From contig NZ_FOXM01000009.1 in assembly GCF_900115715.1 (NCBI RefSeq), forward strand, positions 111,456 through 175,455: a stretch of DNA of 64,000 nucleotides, written 5' to 3'. The notes beneath the pieces were generated by a model. It had not been told where the DNA came from, made no database searches, and was given only the letters and a program-made list of their open reading frames with translations. Source of the DNA: Geopseudomonas sagittaria (GTDB taxonomy: Bacteria; Pseudomonadota; Gammaproteobacteria; Pseudomonadales; Pseudomonadaceae). Made by a program: the position numbers and the translations under genes. This document shows, piece by piece, positions 29,227 through 37,719 of this stretch; the stretch's first letter is position 1, and every line of letters begins with the position of its first letter.

Positions 29227-29676
29227 ATGGCAATTGCGATCAGCTGGACTGCCGACTTTGAAACCGGCATCGACATCATCGATGAACAGCACAAGCGCAT
29301 CTTCGAGTATCTGAAGGAGATCGATCAGGCCATCTCCCGCAAATCCGTCGAGCAGATCGAACACGTCATCAAGTCGCTGATCGACTATGCGATCTCCCAC
29401 AACACCTTCGAAGAAAGCCTGATGGAAAAGGCCGGCTACCCGATGCTAGACGCCCACCACGAGGTGCACGAGCGCTTCAAGGAGCGCGCCGACTCCTATC
29501 GCGTGCGCTTCGGCAGCGGCGAGGATCCAATCCGCCTGGCCCGCGAAGTGCGCAGCGACATCGGCCTGTGGCTGACCAACCACATCAAGCGCGACGACAA
29601 GCACTACGTCAATTACGTCAAGAGAAGCCTCGAGGGCGGCTTCGTGGCGCGGATGCTGGGCAAGTTCTTTGGCTGA
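29227..29676 (+). CDS. bacteriohemerythrin
   Basis: Single-domain oxygen-binding protein with a di-iron centre, 149 residues. The ligand pattern is complete: IDIIDEQHKRIFEYL, ISHNTFEESLM, DAHHEVHERF and LTNHIKRDDKHY, giving the usual five histidines plus glutamate and aspartate. No partner domain is present. In P. aeruginosa a similar protein (Mhr, PA1673) is induced by low oxygen. Here the promoter upstream is of the sigma-54 type. Confidence 0.92.
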   Translation: MAIAISWTADFETGIDIIDEQHKRIFEYLKEIDQAISRKSVEQIEHVIKSLIDYAISHNTFEESLMEKAGYPMLDAHHEVHERFKERADSYRVRFGSGEDPIRLAREVRSDIGLWLTNHIKRDDKHYVNYVKRSLEGGFVARMLGKFFG

Positions 29677-29867
29677 GAGCACCAGCCACACCGGGAGGAG
29701 CGCCCCAAGCCAGCCCAGGGCGCAATGGACCGGCGCCGCCCGGACAACAGGAAGGGAGCGTGGCGGCCGAGCATCAGGGGCGGGCCAGGCTGCTGGCCGG
29801 GTAGCGGCCAAGCCCCCATGCACAGGACTCGGCGGCACACCCTCCACAAAACGACAGCCCCAGACAG

Positions 29868-29896
29868 CACAAAGCCCCGGAGTTCGGGGCTTTGTG
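29868..29896 (-). terminator. tmRNA terminator
   Basis: A 12-bp perfect stem (CACAAAGCCCCG and CGGGGCTTTGTG, five-base loop) begins nine bases beyond the tmRNA 3' end. The 191 bases between the hemerythrin stop (29676) and this hairpin hold nothing I can assign. Confidence 0.75.
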
Positions 29897-29904
29897 TCAG
29901 GTTT

Positions 29905-30262
29905 TGGTGGAGCCGGGGGGATTTGAACCCCCGTCCGCCAGCTCTCCGCTATCGGTTCTACATGCGTAGCCATCTCTATTGAGTTAACTCCTCGCGGCCC
30001 GAGTGGCAGGGCGCTTGGAGCGAGCTGCATAAGTTTTAGCCGTTACGTCTGCAGCGAACTTGGCGGCGATCCTGTTCTATATGACTGACCAAATCTTCGG
30101 GTTTACAGGCATCCCCTAGGGTCAGCTAGCGGCCCTTAGGCGGCTAGAGCGTAGTTGTCGTCGTTGGCAACTATAAGTTTGTAACAGCGGATTTACGAGA
30201 TCTGTTACCAACTCGGCATGCCCCTCAAGTTTTGTTACCGGCGTCGAATCCTGATCGGCCCC
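29905..30262 (-). ncRNA. ssrA: tmRNA (SsrA)
   Basis: Transfer-messenger RNA that rescues stalled ribosomes. The 5' end GGGGCCGATCAGGATTCGACG and the 3' end CCCCCGGCTCCACCA pair in the alanine-tRNA-like part; total length is 358 nt. The tag reading frame lies at 30136-30168 and encodes ANDDNYALAA followed by TAA, starting from a GCC resume codon. This is the tag I recall for P. aeruginosa. The gene lies between hemerythrin and ahpC. Confidence 0.96.
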
Positions 30263-30292
30263 TGGGTACTTCTGCTTGCAAGGTTGGAGTGG

Positions 30293-30321
30293 AGTGTACG
30301 GCAAAGGTTCCCTACGGCCAA
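30293..30321 (-). promoter_or_regulatory. probable ssrA promoter
   Basis: On the minus strand TTGGCC (-35) and TACACT (-10) are 17 bases apart and would start transcription about 20 bases upstream of the mature tmRNA 5' end, matching a precursor that is then cut to the mature end. Confidence 0.45.
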
Positions 30322-30384
30322 GTCTGTTGTAGAGTAGCCAGGCGCTTCCGCCCGGCGAGCGGACGGATGGCAGCGAAGCAGGTC

Positions 30385-30421
30385 ATAGGCAAAAGCAATC
30401 CAATCGATTCGACCAATCAAT
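30385..30421 (+). promoter_or_regulatory. OxyR-type binding site upstream of ahpC
   Basis: Four tetrads at 11-base spacing, ATAG (30385), CAAT (30396), ATTC (30407) and CAAT (30418), match the OxyR pattern ATAG-N7-CTAT-N7-ATAG-N7-CTAT at 12 of 16 positions. The site ends 70 bases before the ahpC start, where it would abut the -35. ahpC is an OxyR target in P. aeruginosa. Confidence 0.6.
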
Positions 30422-30491
30422 TATGCCTAACCACCTACTCCACGTAGGATTCTCTTCGTCAACCAGCTTTCAACCCTGAAGGAGTCAGCGA

Positions 30492-31055
30492 ATGTCCCTC
30501 ATCAACACCCAAGTTCAACCGTTCAAGGTCAACGCTTTCCACAACGGCAAGTTCATCGAAGTCACCGAAGCCGACCTGAAGGGCAAGTGGTCCGTGCTGA
30601 TCTTCATGCCGGCCGCCTTCACCTTCAACTGCCCGACCGAAATCGAAGACGCCGCCGAGAACTACGCCGAATTCCAGAAGGCCGGTGCCGAGGTGTACAT
30701 CGTCACCACCGACACCCACTTCTCCCACAAGGTCTGGCACGAAACCTCCCCGGCCGTCGGCAAGGCCAAGTTCCCGCTGATCGGCGACCCGACCCACGTG
30801 CTGACCAACGCCTTCGGCGTGCACATTCCGGAAGAAGGCCTGGCCCTGCGCGGCACCTTCATCATCAACCCGGAAGGCGTGATCAAGACCCTGGAGATCC
30901 ACTCCAACGAGATCGCCCGTGACGTCAGCGAGACCCTGCGCAAGCTGAAGGCCGCCCAGTACACCGCCGCCCACCCGGGCCAGGTCTGCCCGGCCAAGTG
31001 GAAGGAAGGCGCCGAGACCCTGACCCCGTCCCTGGACCTGGTCGGCAAGATCTAA
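30492..31055 (+). CDS. ahpC: alkyl hydroperoxide reductase subunit C (2-Cys peroxiredoxin)
   Basis: Reduces hydrogen peroxide and organic peroxides; cytoplasmic decamer recycled by AhpF. It is 187 residues with the peroxidatic cysteine in [12 protein letters not shown], the [12 protein letters not shown] block, the GTFIINPEG strand, and the resolving cysteine in [10 protein letters not shown] near the C-terminus. AAGGAG precedes the ATG. An OxyR-type box lies upstream and a terminator-like hairpin separates it from ahpF. Confidence 0.97.
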   Translation: MSLINTQVQPFKVNAFHNGKFIEVTEADLKGKWSVLIFMPAAFTFNCPTEIEDAAENYAEFQKAGAEVYIVTTDTHFSHKVWHETSPAVGKAKFPLIGDPTHVLTNAFGVHIPEEGLALRGTFIINPEGVIKTLEIHSNEIARDVSETLRKLKAAQYTAAHPGQVCPAKWKEGAETLTPSLDLVGKI

Positions 31056-31115
31056 GTCCACCAACCGTCAGGTTGCCGCGCCACGAGGGCTGTCACCCGG
31101 CTCTCGCGACGCCCG

Positions 31116-31147
31116 AATGCCCGGGTGCGATCCGCCCGGGCATTTTC
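31116..31147 (+). terminator. terminator between ahpC and ahpF
   Basis: AATGCCCGGG and CCCGGGCATT form a 10-bp perfect stem with a nine-base loop followed by TTCAT. It lies 60 bases after ahpC and would let ahpC be made in excess over ahpF. Confidence 0.75.
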
Positions 31148-31179
31148 ATATCCGATTTTCGCAAAGGAATACCGTCACT

Positions 31180-32736
31180 ATGCTGGACGCCAATCTGAAA
31201 ACCCAGTTGAAGACATACCTCGAGAGGGTCACCCAGCCGTTCGAGATCGTCGCGTCCCTGGATGACGGCGCCAAATCCCAGGAAATGCTCGCCCTGCTGC
31301 AGGACATCGTCAGCCTGAGCGACAAGATCACCCTCAAGAGCGACGGCAACGACAGCCGCACGCCGTCGTTCAGTCTCAACCGTCCGAACGGCAACATCAG
31401 CCTGCGTTTCGCCGGCATCCCGATGGGCCACGAGTTCACCTCGCTGGTGCTGGCCCTGCTGCAGGTCGGCGGCCACCCGCCCAAACTCGAGGCCGAGCTG
31501 ATCGAACAGATCAAGCAGCTCGACGGCGAATTCAACTTCGAAACCTATTTCTCGCAGTCCTGCCAGAACTGCCCGGACGTGGTGCAGGCGCTCAACCTGA
31601 TGGCGGTGCTCAACCCCAACGTGCGCCACGTCGCCATCGACGGCGCACTGTTCCAGGATGAAGTCGAGCGGCGGCAGATCATGTCGGTGCCGAGTATCTA
31701 CCTCAACGGCGAGCTGTTCGGTCAGGGCCGCATGGGCGAAGCCGAGATCCTCGCCAAGCTGGACACCAACAGTGGCAGCCGCGACGCCGAGAAGCTCAAC
31801 GCCAGGACCGCCTTCGACGTGCTGGTGGTCGGCGGTGGCCCGGCCGGCGCAGCAGCGGCGATCTACGCCGCGCGCAAGGGCATCCGCACCGGCGTTGCCG
31901 CCGAGCGTTTCGGCGGCCAGGTGCTGGACACCATGGCCATCGAAAACTTCATCTCCGTACCGGAGACCGAAGGCCCGAAACTGGCCCGCGCGCTGGAAGA
32001 GCACGTGCGCCAGTACGAGGTCGACATCATCAACCTGCAGCGCGCCAGCAAGCTGATCCCGGCCGCCTCCGACGACGGCCTGCATACCGTGCAGTTCGAC
32101 AACGGTGGCGAACTGCAGGCGAAGACGGTGATCCTCGCCACCGGCGCGCGCTGGCGCGAGATGAACGTGCCGGGCGAGCAGCAGTACCGCGGCCGTGGCG
32201 TGGCCTACTGCCCGCACTGCGACGGCCCGCTGTTCAAGGGCAAGCGGGTGGCGGTGATCGGCGGCGGCAACTCCGGCGTCGAGGCGGCCATCGACCTGGC
32301 CGGCATCGTCGCCCACGTCACCCTGCTGGAATTCGGCGAGCAGCTGCGCGCCGACGCGGTGCTGCAGAACAAGCTGCGCAGCCTGGCCAACGTGACCATC
32401 ATCACCATGGCGCACACCACCGAGGTCAAGGGTGACGGACAGAAGGTCGCCGGCCTGGTCTACAAGGACCGCCACACCGACGCAGTGCACGAGGTCGCGC
32501 TGGAAGGCATCTTCGTGCAGATCGGCCTGCTGCCCAACAGCGACTGGCTGAAGGGCAGCGTCGAGCTGTCGCGCTTCGGCGAGATCATCGTCGATGCTAA
32601 GGGCCAGACCAGCATCCCCGGGGTGTTTGCCGCCGGCGACGTGACCACGGTGCCGTACAAGCAGATCGTCATCGCTGTCGGCGAAGGCGCCAAGGCCTCG
32701 CTGAGCGCCTTCGACCACCTGATCCGCCAGGGCTAA
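31180..32736 (+). CDS. ahpF: alkyl hydroperoxide reductase subunit F
   Basis: NADH-dependent flavoprotein that reduces AhpC. It is 518 residues from the ATG at 31180 with AAAGGAA upstream. The N-terminal double thioredoxin-fold domain carries [14 protein letters not shown] (CxxC). The flavoprotein part has [21 protein letters not shown] for FAD, the second redox pair in [29 protein letters not shown] for NADH, and the closing [22 protein letters not shown]. Confidence 0.97.
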   Translation: MLDANLKTQLKTYLERVTQPFEIVASLDDGAKSQEMLALLQDIVSLSDKITLKSDGNDSRTPSFSLNRPNGNISLRFAGIPMGHEFTSLVLALLQVGGHPPKLEAELIEQIKQLDGEFNFETYFSQSCQNCPDVVQALNLMAVLNPNVRHVAIDGALFQDEVERRQIMSVPSIYLNGELFGQGRMGEAEILAKLDTNSGSRDAEKLNARTAFDVLVVGGGPAGAAAAIYAARKGIRTGVAAERFGGQVLDTMAIENFISVPETEGPKLARALEEHVRQYEVDIINLQRASKLIPAASDDGLHTVQFDNGGELQAKTVILATGARWREMNVPGEQQYRGRGVAYCPHCDGPLFKGKRVAVIGGGNSGVEAAIDLAGIVAHVTLLEFGEQLRADAVLQNKLRSLANVTIITMAHTTEVKGDGQKVAGLVYKDRHTDAVHEVALEGIFVQIGLLPNSDWLKGSVELSRFGEIIVDAKGQTSIPGVFAAGDVTTVPYKQIVIAVGEGAKASLSAFDHLIRQG

Positions 32737-32752
32737 GCGCCCTGCTCTGCCG

Positions 32753-32790
32753 AACGCCGTGCTGCTCCCGGAGCAGCGCGGCGTTTTCGT
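32753..32790 (+). terminator. ahpF terminator
   Basis: AACGCCGTGCTGCTC pairs with GAGCAGCGCGGCGTT (one mismatch) over a three-base loop, followed by TTCGTTT, 17 bases after the ahpF stop. Confidence 0.85.
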
Positions 32791-32832
32791 TTGCGCAGCG
32801 CGATTCTTGGCGCATCAGCGACACGGCGAGAG

Positions 32833-33072
32833 TCAGTGACGAGCGCGCAGCGCCGCATTGAGGTTGTCGACCACCTCGGCCCAGTCGGCATCCTCGAGGA
32901 TCTCCTCGCGCAGGAAAGCTGCCTGCGCCGGAGACCAGAACGGCGCATCGGCCAGCTGCACGTCATCGGCCAGCGGCGCATGGCGCTCGATGAAGCGGCG
33001 GATCGAGTCGTTGTCGTTGGGCAGACCGAGCTGCTCGAACAGATGATGAAAGGCGTGGACCGGCTGTTCCAT
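32833..33072 (-). CDS. DUF2789 family protein
   Basis: A 79-residue soluble protein of unknown function, family recognised by FEQLGLPNDNDSIRRFIERH and FWSPAQAAFLREEILEDADW. The ATG at 33072 follows GGGAGG. DUF2789 proteins are common in Pseudomonas. No partner is fused, and the gene stands alone between ahpF and the membrane protein downstream. Confidence 0.82.
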   Translation of the reverse strand: MEQPVHAFHHLFEQLGLPNDNDSIRRFIERHAPLADDVQLADAPFWSPAQAAFLREEILEDADWAEVVDNLNAALRARH

Positions 33073-33212
33073 GGAATCCTCCCGCAGTGGCTGCGGCACG
33101 GTTGAGAACAGCACAGAGTATTGCCCAGCATGGACGAGTCTGCCGAAGCCTGGCGGACAATTGCCGCCCAGTGGTGCGCCAGGTCGGCAAAGGTCCGGGC
33201 CCCGAACGGGGC

Positions 33213-33650
33213 TCAGGAAAAGCCCAGGGTCACCGCCGTCAACGCCGCATAGCGGGCACCCTTGGCCAGGGTGACGCAGAGCAGCACGATCCAGAACGAC
33301 TCGCGCATCACCCCGGCGACCACGGTCAACGGATCGCCGACCACCGGCAGCCAGCTCAACAGCAGCGACCAGCGGCCATGGCGCTGGTACCAGTGCTGCG
33401 CACGCTGCAGATGCTGCTCGCGCACCGGGAACCAGCGCTTTTCGCGAAAGCGCTCGAGATACAACCCCAGCAGCCAATTGAGCAGCGAGCCGAGCACATT
33501 GCCGGCGGTCGCCACCGCCAGCAGGGTGGCCACCGGATGGCTCTCGGCCAGCAACAGACCGACCAGCAACGCCTCGGATTGCAGCGGCAGCAGGCTGGCC
33601 GCGCCAAAGGCGGCGAAGAACAAACCTATGTAGGCACCAAGATCGAACAT
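33213..33650 (-). CDS. YqaA family membrane protein (VTT/DedA-like)
   Basis: A 145-residue inner-membrane protein. The N-terminus GLFFAAFGAASLLPLQSEALLVGLLL and the block TAGNVLGSLLNWLLGLYL, then SWLPVVGDPLTVVAGVMR, are the pattern of the SNARE-associated/VTT group (YqaA). Three to four hydrophobic segments are visible. DedA-type proteins affect membrane-potential and phospholipid homeostasis, but the role of YqaA itself is unknown. Confidence 0.78.
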   Translation of the reverse strand: MFDLGAYIGLFFAAFGAASLLPLQSEALLVGLLLAESHPVATLLAVATAGNVLGSLLNWLLGLYLERFREKRWFPVREQHLQRAQHWYQRHGRWSLLLSWLPVVGDPLTVVAGVMRESFWIVLLCVTLAKGARYAALTAVTLGFS

Positions 33651-33692
33651 GGACTGGGATTGCCTGCGAGAAGGTGCGGCGAAAGGGGCGTC

Positions 33693-34166
33693 TTACTCGG
33701 CGTCGTCCTCGCGGATCAGCGCATAGTCGAAACCATAGACATCGCTGAACCACACCGGGTTTCCCTCGGCCAGGCCGCCGTAGGTGATGCGCAGGGCCAG
33801 CAGGCTGGCGCCGTAACCCAGATCCTGCAGGCGCTGGGCAAACAGGTCGCGATAGAAGCTGCTGGCGTCCTCGTACGCCTCGCTGGCCCGCGCCTCGTCG
33901 TCGGGGAAACGGGCATCCAGCTCGGCATCGAAGCGGGCGAAGCGCTCGGCGAAGTCGTCGGAAGCATAGACGAACTCGTCTTCCTCGCCGCCGAAGACGA
34001 AAGCCAGATGTTCGCAGGGAGTTTCCAGATACTCGTCGTCCTGCTCGACGAACTGCTGCTGGCCGCAGATCGGGCAGTGCACCTTGGGCGGCTGCAAGCC
34101 GAACGGCTGCTCGATGGCGACGTAACCGACCTGACCGGCGTTGGCCGGAGAAGCATTGTCCTGCAT
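33693..34166 (-). CDS. conserved hypothetical protein with a zinc-ribbon-like motif
   Basis: I do not recognise the function. The ATG at 34166 follows GAGGA and gives 157 residues. Near the N-terminus VHCPICGQQQF and ETPCEHLAFVF provide cysteine and histidine ligands consistent with a small zinc site. The rest is strongly acidic (GGEEDEFVYASDDFAERF, FDAELDARFPDDEARAS). No signal peptide or membrane segment is visible. It follows the FadL channel gene on the same strand. Confidence 0.72.
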   Translation of the reverse strand: MQDNASPANAGQVGYVAIEQPFGLQPPKVHCPICGQQQFVEQDDEYLETPCEHLAFVFGGEEDEFVYASDDFAERFARFDAELDARFPDDEARASEAYEDASSFYRDLFAQRLQDLGYGASLLALRITYGGLAEGNPVWFSDVYGFDYALIREDDAE

Positions 34167-34251
34167 GAAATCCTCGCTGAATCGCCCCGGAACGAAACGG
34201 GGCGACCAGATGGTCACCCCGCGGGTGGTGCGCAGTTTAAGGGTTTCACGC

Positions 34252-34287
34252 GCGGATGCGGGCGGAAAATTCCCGCCGCGCATCCGC
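34252..34287 (-). terminator. possible FadL-gene terminator hairpin
   Basis: GCGGATGCG-GGCGG and its imperfect complement flank a short AAAATT loop, just beyond the stop codon at 34292. There is no T-tract. Confidence 0.3.
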
Positions 34288-34291
34288 TGGC

Positions 34292-35566
34292 TCAGAGCTT
34301 CCAGGCGTAGGCGATACCGACGCTGTCCTGCTGCATCTGCAGATCCACCTCGCCGCCGCCCAGTTGCGGGGCGATCGAGTTGCTGCCCTTGAGTTCCTCG
34401 CTGAAGGCATGGGCGTAGAACAGGCTGATCTCGTGGTTCGCTTCGGGCGCCCAAGTCGCGCCGAGGGTCAGGTGCTCGCGCACCACGCCCGGCGCCAGGG
34501 TGTTGAAGAAGGTCTCGCCCTTGTCCAGCGCCTGGTCGGCCCAGCTGTAGCCGCCGCGCAGGGTCAGCTGCGGAGTGAGCGCGTAGCTGGCACCCAGCTT
34601 GTAGACGCGGATGTCCTCCCAGCCGAAGTTGGGGCCGTCCTCGGAGCCGAGCGGATGACCGCTGAACAGCACGTCCACCGAGTTGGAAATCGCCTTCACG
34701 TCGCTGTAGTCGATCTGCTGCACGTCGGCGGCCAGGGTCAGCCGCTCGGTGGCGCGCCAGGCCAGGCCGATGCCGTAGTTTTCCGGAATGTCGAAGCTAC
34801 CGTGGTCGGCGAACAGGCCTTCGTAGCGCTCGAACTTGCCGGTCTTGATCTTCGACGACCAGGCCACGCCGACGCTCAGGCTGTCGGTCAGCTGGCCGTT
34901 CCAGCCCAGGCGCAGGCCCCAGCCGTCGGAGTGGTCGTGGCCGTTGTTGCTGACCTTGCCCGGCGCCTCGGAAGTCATCGCGTTATCGAACGCGCTCAGG
35001 CCGCGCGCCTCGAAGCGCTGGTAGGCGTAGTTGAGGCCGACGCCGAAACTGTGCCGCTCGTTGAGGCGCCAGGCCAGCGACGGCGTGACGAACACCTGGA
35101 TCAGGTCGACGCCGGCACCGCCCTGGCTGCCGTAGGCACCGAACGGGTTGCGCTGGTAGTCGGTGTTCATGCCGCCGTTGCCGTACACGGCCAGACCGAA
35201 GGCCAGGCGCTCGTCGAGCTGGCGGGTGTAGCCGAACTCGGGGATCAGGAAGGACTCGGTGTCGTTGCCATCGTACTTGCCATCGGCCGAGCCGGCGGGG
35301 CCGAGGTTGTTGCCGTGGATCTCCACGCTGCGATCGGGCTTGAACCAGGTCACGCCCAGATCGAGACGGTTGCCCACCAGGGCGGTGCCGGCCGGGTTGC
35401 TGGCGGCGGCCAGGGCATCCTGCGGCAGAGCGTAGCCGACCCCGGCCATGCCCAACGACTTGATGCCGTAACCGTGGGCGAAGTAACCATTGGTGGCGAA
35501 GGCCAGCGGGCTGACGGCGGCACTGCTGGCGAGCAGCGCGGCAAACAGCGGCTTGTTGAACGACAT
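34292..35566 (-). CDS. OmpP1/FadL-family outer-membrane transporter
   Basis: Beta-barrel channel for hydrophobic compounds such as long-chain fatty acids. The ATG at 35566 follows GGGGGA and gives 424 residues; an upstream in-frame ATG would add 21. A signal peptide ending SPLAFA precedes TNGYFAHGYGIKSLGMAGVGYALPQDALAAASNPAG, the FadL N-terminal hatch region. The rest alternates as barrel strands and ends in AYAWKL with an aromatic near the terminus. The substrate is unknown; the neighbouring ArsR repressor may control it. Confidence 0.88.
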   Translation of the reverse strand: MSFNKPLFAALLASSAAVSPLAFATNGYFAHGYGIKSLGMAGVGYALPQDALAAASNPAGTALVGNRLDLGVTWFKPDRSVEIHGNNLGPAGSADGKYDGNDTESFLIPEFGYTRQLDERLAFGLAVYGNGGMNTDYQRNPFGAYGSQGGAGVDLIQVFVTPSLAWRLNERHSFGVGLNYAYQRFEARGLSAFDNAMTSEAPGKVSNNGHDHSDGWGLRLGWNGQLTDSLSVGVAWSSKIKTGKFERYEGLFADHGSFDIPENYGIGLAWRATERLTLAADVQQIDYSDVKAISNSVDVLFSGHPLGSEDGPNFGWEDIRVYKLGASYALTPQLTLRGGYSWADQALDKGETFFNTLAPGVVREHLTLGATWAPEANHEISLFYAHAFSEELKGSNSIAPQLGGGEVDLQMQQDSVGIAYAWKL

Positions 35567-35707
35567 GCAGATTCCCCCAAAGACAGTCGGCTGCCCGCGG
35601 CAGACCGGAATGGGGACAATCTTAAACAAAATACATAATGTGCAATTATAATATTAGATTATGCTTTGATTCACTTTTGTTCTATGCGGCCGAGCTGCAG
35701 CTCGCCG

Positions 35708-36028
35708 TCAGGCCTGCGGACAGTAGAGCTGGTAGAGGGTGCCGAGCAGCACCAGCAGCTTCGGCTCGGCAATCGAATAGAACATGCGCTTGCCGTCGCG
35801 CCGCGTCTGCACCAGCCCCTCGTTGCGCAGCACCGCCAGCTGCTGCGACAGGCTCGGCTGACGCAGGCCGAGAATTTCCTCCAGCTCGCCCACCGAGCGC
35901 TCGCCCTGGCTGAGCTGACAAAGCAGCAGCAGGCGATCCGGATTGCCCAGCGTACGCAACACCCCCGCGGCCTCGGCGGCGGCGGCACGCATCAGCTGCA
36001 TATCGAGTTCGGCTTGGGCTTCGTTCAT
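35708..36028 (-). CDS. ArsR-family transcriptional repressor, BigR/SqrR-type (two cysteines)
   Basis: Winged-helix repressor of 106 residues from the ATG at 36028. The helix-turn-helix lies in ERSVGELEEILGLRQPSLSQQLAVLRNEGLVQ, then the wing RRDGKRMFYSIAE. It lacks the ELCVCDL metal motif of ArsR/SmtB. Instead it has Cys37 (LLLLCQLS) and Cys103 (QLYCPQA) at positions like the two sensing cysteines of BigR and SqrR, which respond to persulfide or sulfide. An AT-rich imperfect dyad lies downstream at about 35628-35672, in front of the FadL channel gene on the same strand, so that gene is a plausible target. Confidence 0.8.
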   Translation of the reverse strand: MNEAQAELDMQLMRAAAAEAAGVLRTLGNPDRLLLLCQLSQGERSVGELEEILGLRQPSLSQQLAVLRNEGLVQTRRDGKRMFYSIAEPKLLVLLGTLYQLYCPQA

Positions 36029-36152
36029 GGTGCGCAGGTTCCTTGTATCGCGGGTCGTCTGGTGACGCAGCGTCACAGTATCGCCCGAACATCACGCCAC
36101 GACCATGCCCGCCATCCGCAGCGGATCACTATCCAGATGCCCTGCGCCGGCC

Positions 36153-36187
36153 TATAATGCGCGCAATTACTGTATAAAAAACCAGTC
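36153..36187 (+). promoter_or_regulatory. yebG promoter with LexA box
   Basis: TATAAT at 36153-36158 is the -10. Ten bases further, TACTGTATAAAAAACCAG (SOS half sites CTGT at 36170 and CCAG at 36182, eight bases apart) matches the LexA consensus CTGT-N8-ACAG with one mismatch and covers the transcription start. Confidence 0.75.
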
Positions 36188-36220
36188 AATCAAACATCAT
36201 GCAGGCAGATGGGGTGGCAC

Positions 36221-36481
36221 ATGGCCGTCGAAGTGGTTTATCGCAGCAGCCGGGATGTGGAGCGTTTGTTCATGGATAAGGCCGAAGCAGATCGTCACGA
36301 CCGCATGCTCGAACTGGCAGAAAAGCTGGCCGACGTGCTGCAACAGGCGGTGCCGGCGCTCGGCGAACATCAGGCAGAGGAACTGGGCATCTACATGGCC
36401 AGGCACCGCGACGTGTTCGCCAGGGCCTTCAAGAATCAGGCGGATGCGCTGGACGAACTGCGCAGTCCGGCTGCCGAGTAA
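36221..36481 (+). CDS. yebG: YebG family SOS-induced protein
   Basis: A small protein of 86 residues from the ATG at 36221. It aligns by eye with E. coli YebG: MAVEVVYRSSRDVERLFMDK, ADRHDRMLELAEKLADVLQQ, and LGIYMARHRDVFA. YebG is DNA-damage-inducible through LexA, and its function is unresolved. The LexA box just upstream agrees with that identity. It is convergent with moaA. Confidence 0.85.
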   Translation: MAVEVVYRSSRDVERLFMDKAEADRHDRMLELAEKLADVLQQAVPALGEHQAEELGIYMARHRDVFARAFKNQADALDELRSPAAE

Positions 36482-36499
36482 CGCTGCGCCCGACACGGC

Positions 36500-37495
36500 T
36501 CAGCCGCCGGTGGCGTTCATGAAGCGCAACACCTGCACCTCGCCGGACACCGCGAACTCGTGGCGCAGCGGCTTGTGCTGCAGCGCCGCCGCGATGGCCT
36601 CGACCAGCGGGCGATCCTCGGTCGGATGACGGCGCACCAGACCGCGCAGGTCCAGCGAGTTCTCGTGGCCGAGACACAGCAGCAGGCGCCCTTCGGCGGT
36701 CAGCCGCAGGCGGTTGCAGCTGCTGCAGAAGTTGTGCGAGTGGGGGGAAATGAAGCCGACGCGGGTATCGGGATGACCCTCCAGGCGCACGTAGCGCGCC
36801 GGGCCGCCGCTCTGCTCGGGGCTGTCGAACAGGTTGTAGCGCGTCGCCAGTAGCGCACGCACCTCGTCGCTGGAACAGAAGGCCTCGCCGCGATCCCGGC
36901 CGACCTGGCCGAGCGGCATCTCCTCGATGAAGCTGATGTCCAGGCCACGGGCCACGGCGAAATCCACCAGCGCCACCACCTCGTCGTCGTTGCGCCCCTT
37001 CATGATCACGCTGTTGAGCTTGATCCGCGCGAAGCCTGCCGTGCGCGCCGCCTCGATGCCGGCCAGCACCTGCTCGAGATCGCCGGTGCGGGTGATGGCG
37101 TGGAATTTGTCCGCATCCAGACTGTCGAGACTGATGTTGAGGCGCTTGACCCCGGCCTCGGCCAGCGGCACGGCCAGCTTGCCCAGCTGCGAGCCGTTGC
37201 TGGTCATCACCAGCTCGCGCAGCCCGGGCAGCGCGGCGATCTGCCGGCACAGGTCGACGATGCCGCGGCGCACCAGCGGCTCGCCGCCGGTCAGACGAAT
37301 CTTCTTCACCCCCAGGCCGACGAACAGCCGGGCGATGCGCACGATCTCCTCGAAACCGAGCACCTGCTGGCGCGGCAGGAAGGTCATGTCCTCGGCCATG
37401 CAGTAGACACAGCGGAAGTCGCAGCGATCCGTCACCGACAGGCGCAGGTAGTCGATCTTGCGAGCATGGCCGTCCAGCAGCATGGCATCGTTCAT
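36500..37495 (-). CDS. moaA: GTP 3',8-cyclase MoaA
   Basis: Radical-SAM enzyme that starts molybdopterin synthesis from GTP with MoaC. It is 331 residues. The N-terminal CxxxCxxC cluster is in [14 protein letters not shown]; the C-terminal cluster site is in [27 protein letters not shown]; the C-terminal pair of glycines (NATGG) required by MoaA is present. [14 protein letters not shown] and LNISLDSL are further signatures. It lies about 220 bases after moaE on the same strand. Confidence 0.96.
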   Translation of the reverse strand: MNDAMLLDGHARKIDYLRLSVTDRCDFRCVYCMAEDMTFLPRQQVLGFEEIVRIARLFVGLGVKKIRLTGGEPLVRRGIVDLCRQIAALPGLRELVMTSNGSQLGKLAVPLAEAGVKRLNISLDSLDADKFHAITRTGDLEQVLAGIEAARTAGFARIKLNSVIMKGRNDDEVVALVDFAVARGLDISFIEEMPLGQVGRDRGEAFCSSDEVRALLATRYNLFDSPEQSGGPARYVRLEGHPDTRVGFISPHSHNFCSSCNRLRLTAEGRLLLCLGHENSLDLRGLVRRHPTEDRPLVEAIAAALQHKPLRHEFAVSGEVQVLRFMNATGG

Positions 37496-37719
37496 CTCGG
37501 GGTCTCTCCTCGTGGCCGCACCGCACGCTCGGCTGGCATACCCAGCCGATGCAAGGACTGCACCAGCACTGCGATCGCCGGCGCGATGCCCGTCGCCCTT
37601 CAGTTAAGCACGTCCCCCGGGGGTTGGCCGAGCTGCACGCCGGCGCGAGAACGCACCAGATCGAGGCGCACCACGGTGCAGAGCGCCAGTAGCGCACCAT
37701 CGCGAGGCATGAGTGCGTG
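37496..37719 (-). other. 224-base moaE-moaA gap with coding-like stretches
   Basis: No standard gene is called here. On the minus strand a 36-codon frame at 37600-37710 (MPRDGALLALCTVVRLDL...) and a second open stretch at about 37499-37597 (ending [16 protein letters not shown]) both show genome-like codon use, which is unusual for an intergenic gap. They could be remnants of a lost gene or simply leader sequence of moaA. I looked for a molybdenum-cofactor riboswitch and found no convincing core. Confidence 0.3.

Noticed and set aside
37496..37719. Molybdenum cofactor riboswitch upstream of moaA
   Set aside because: I looked for its conserved core and stem pattern and found no convincing match by eye.
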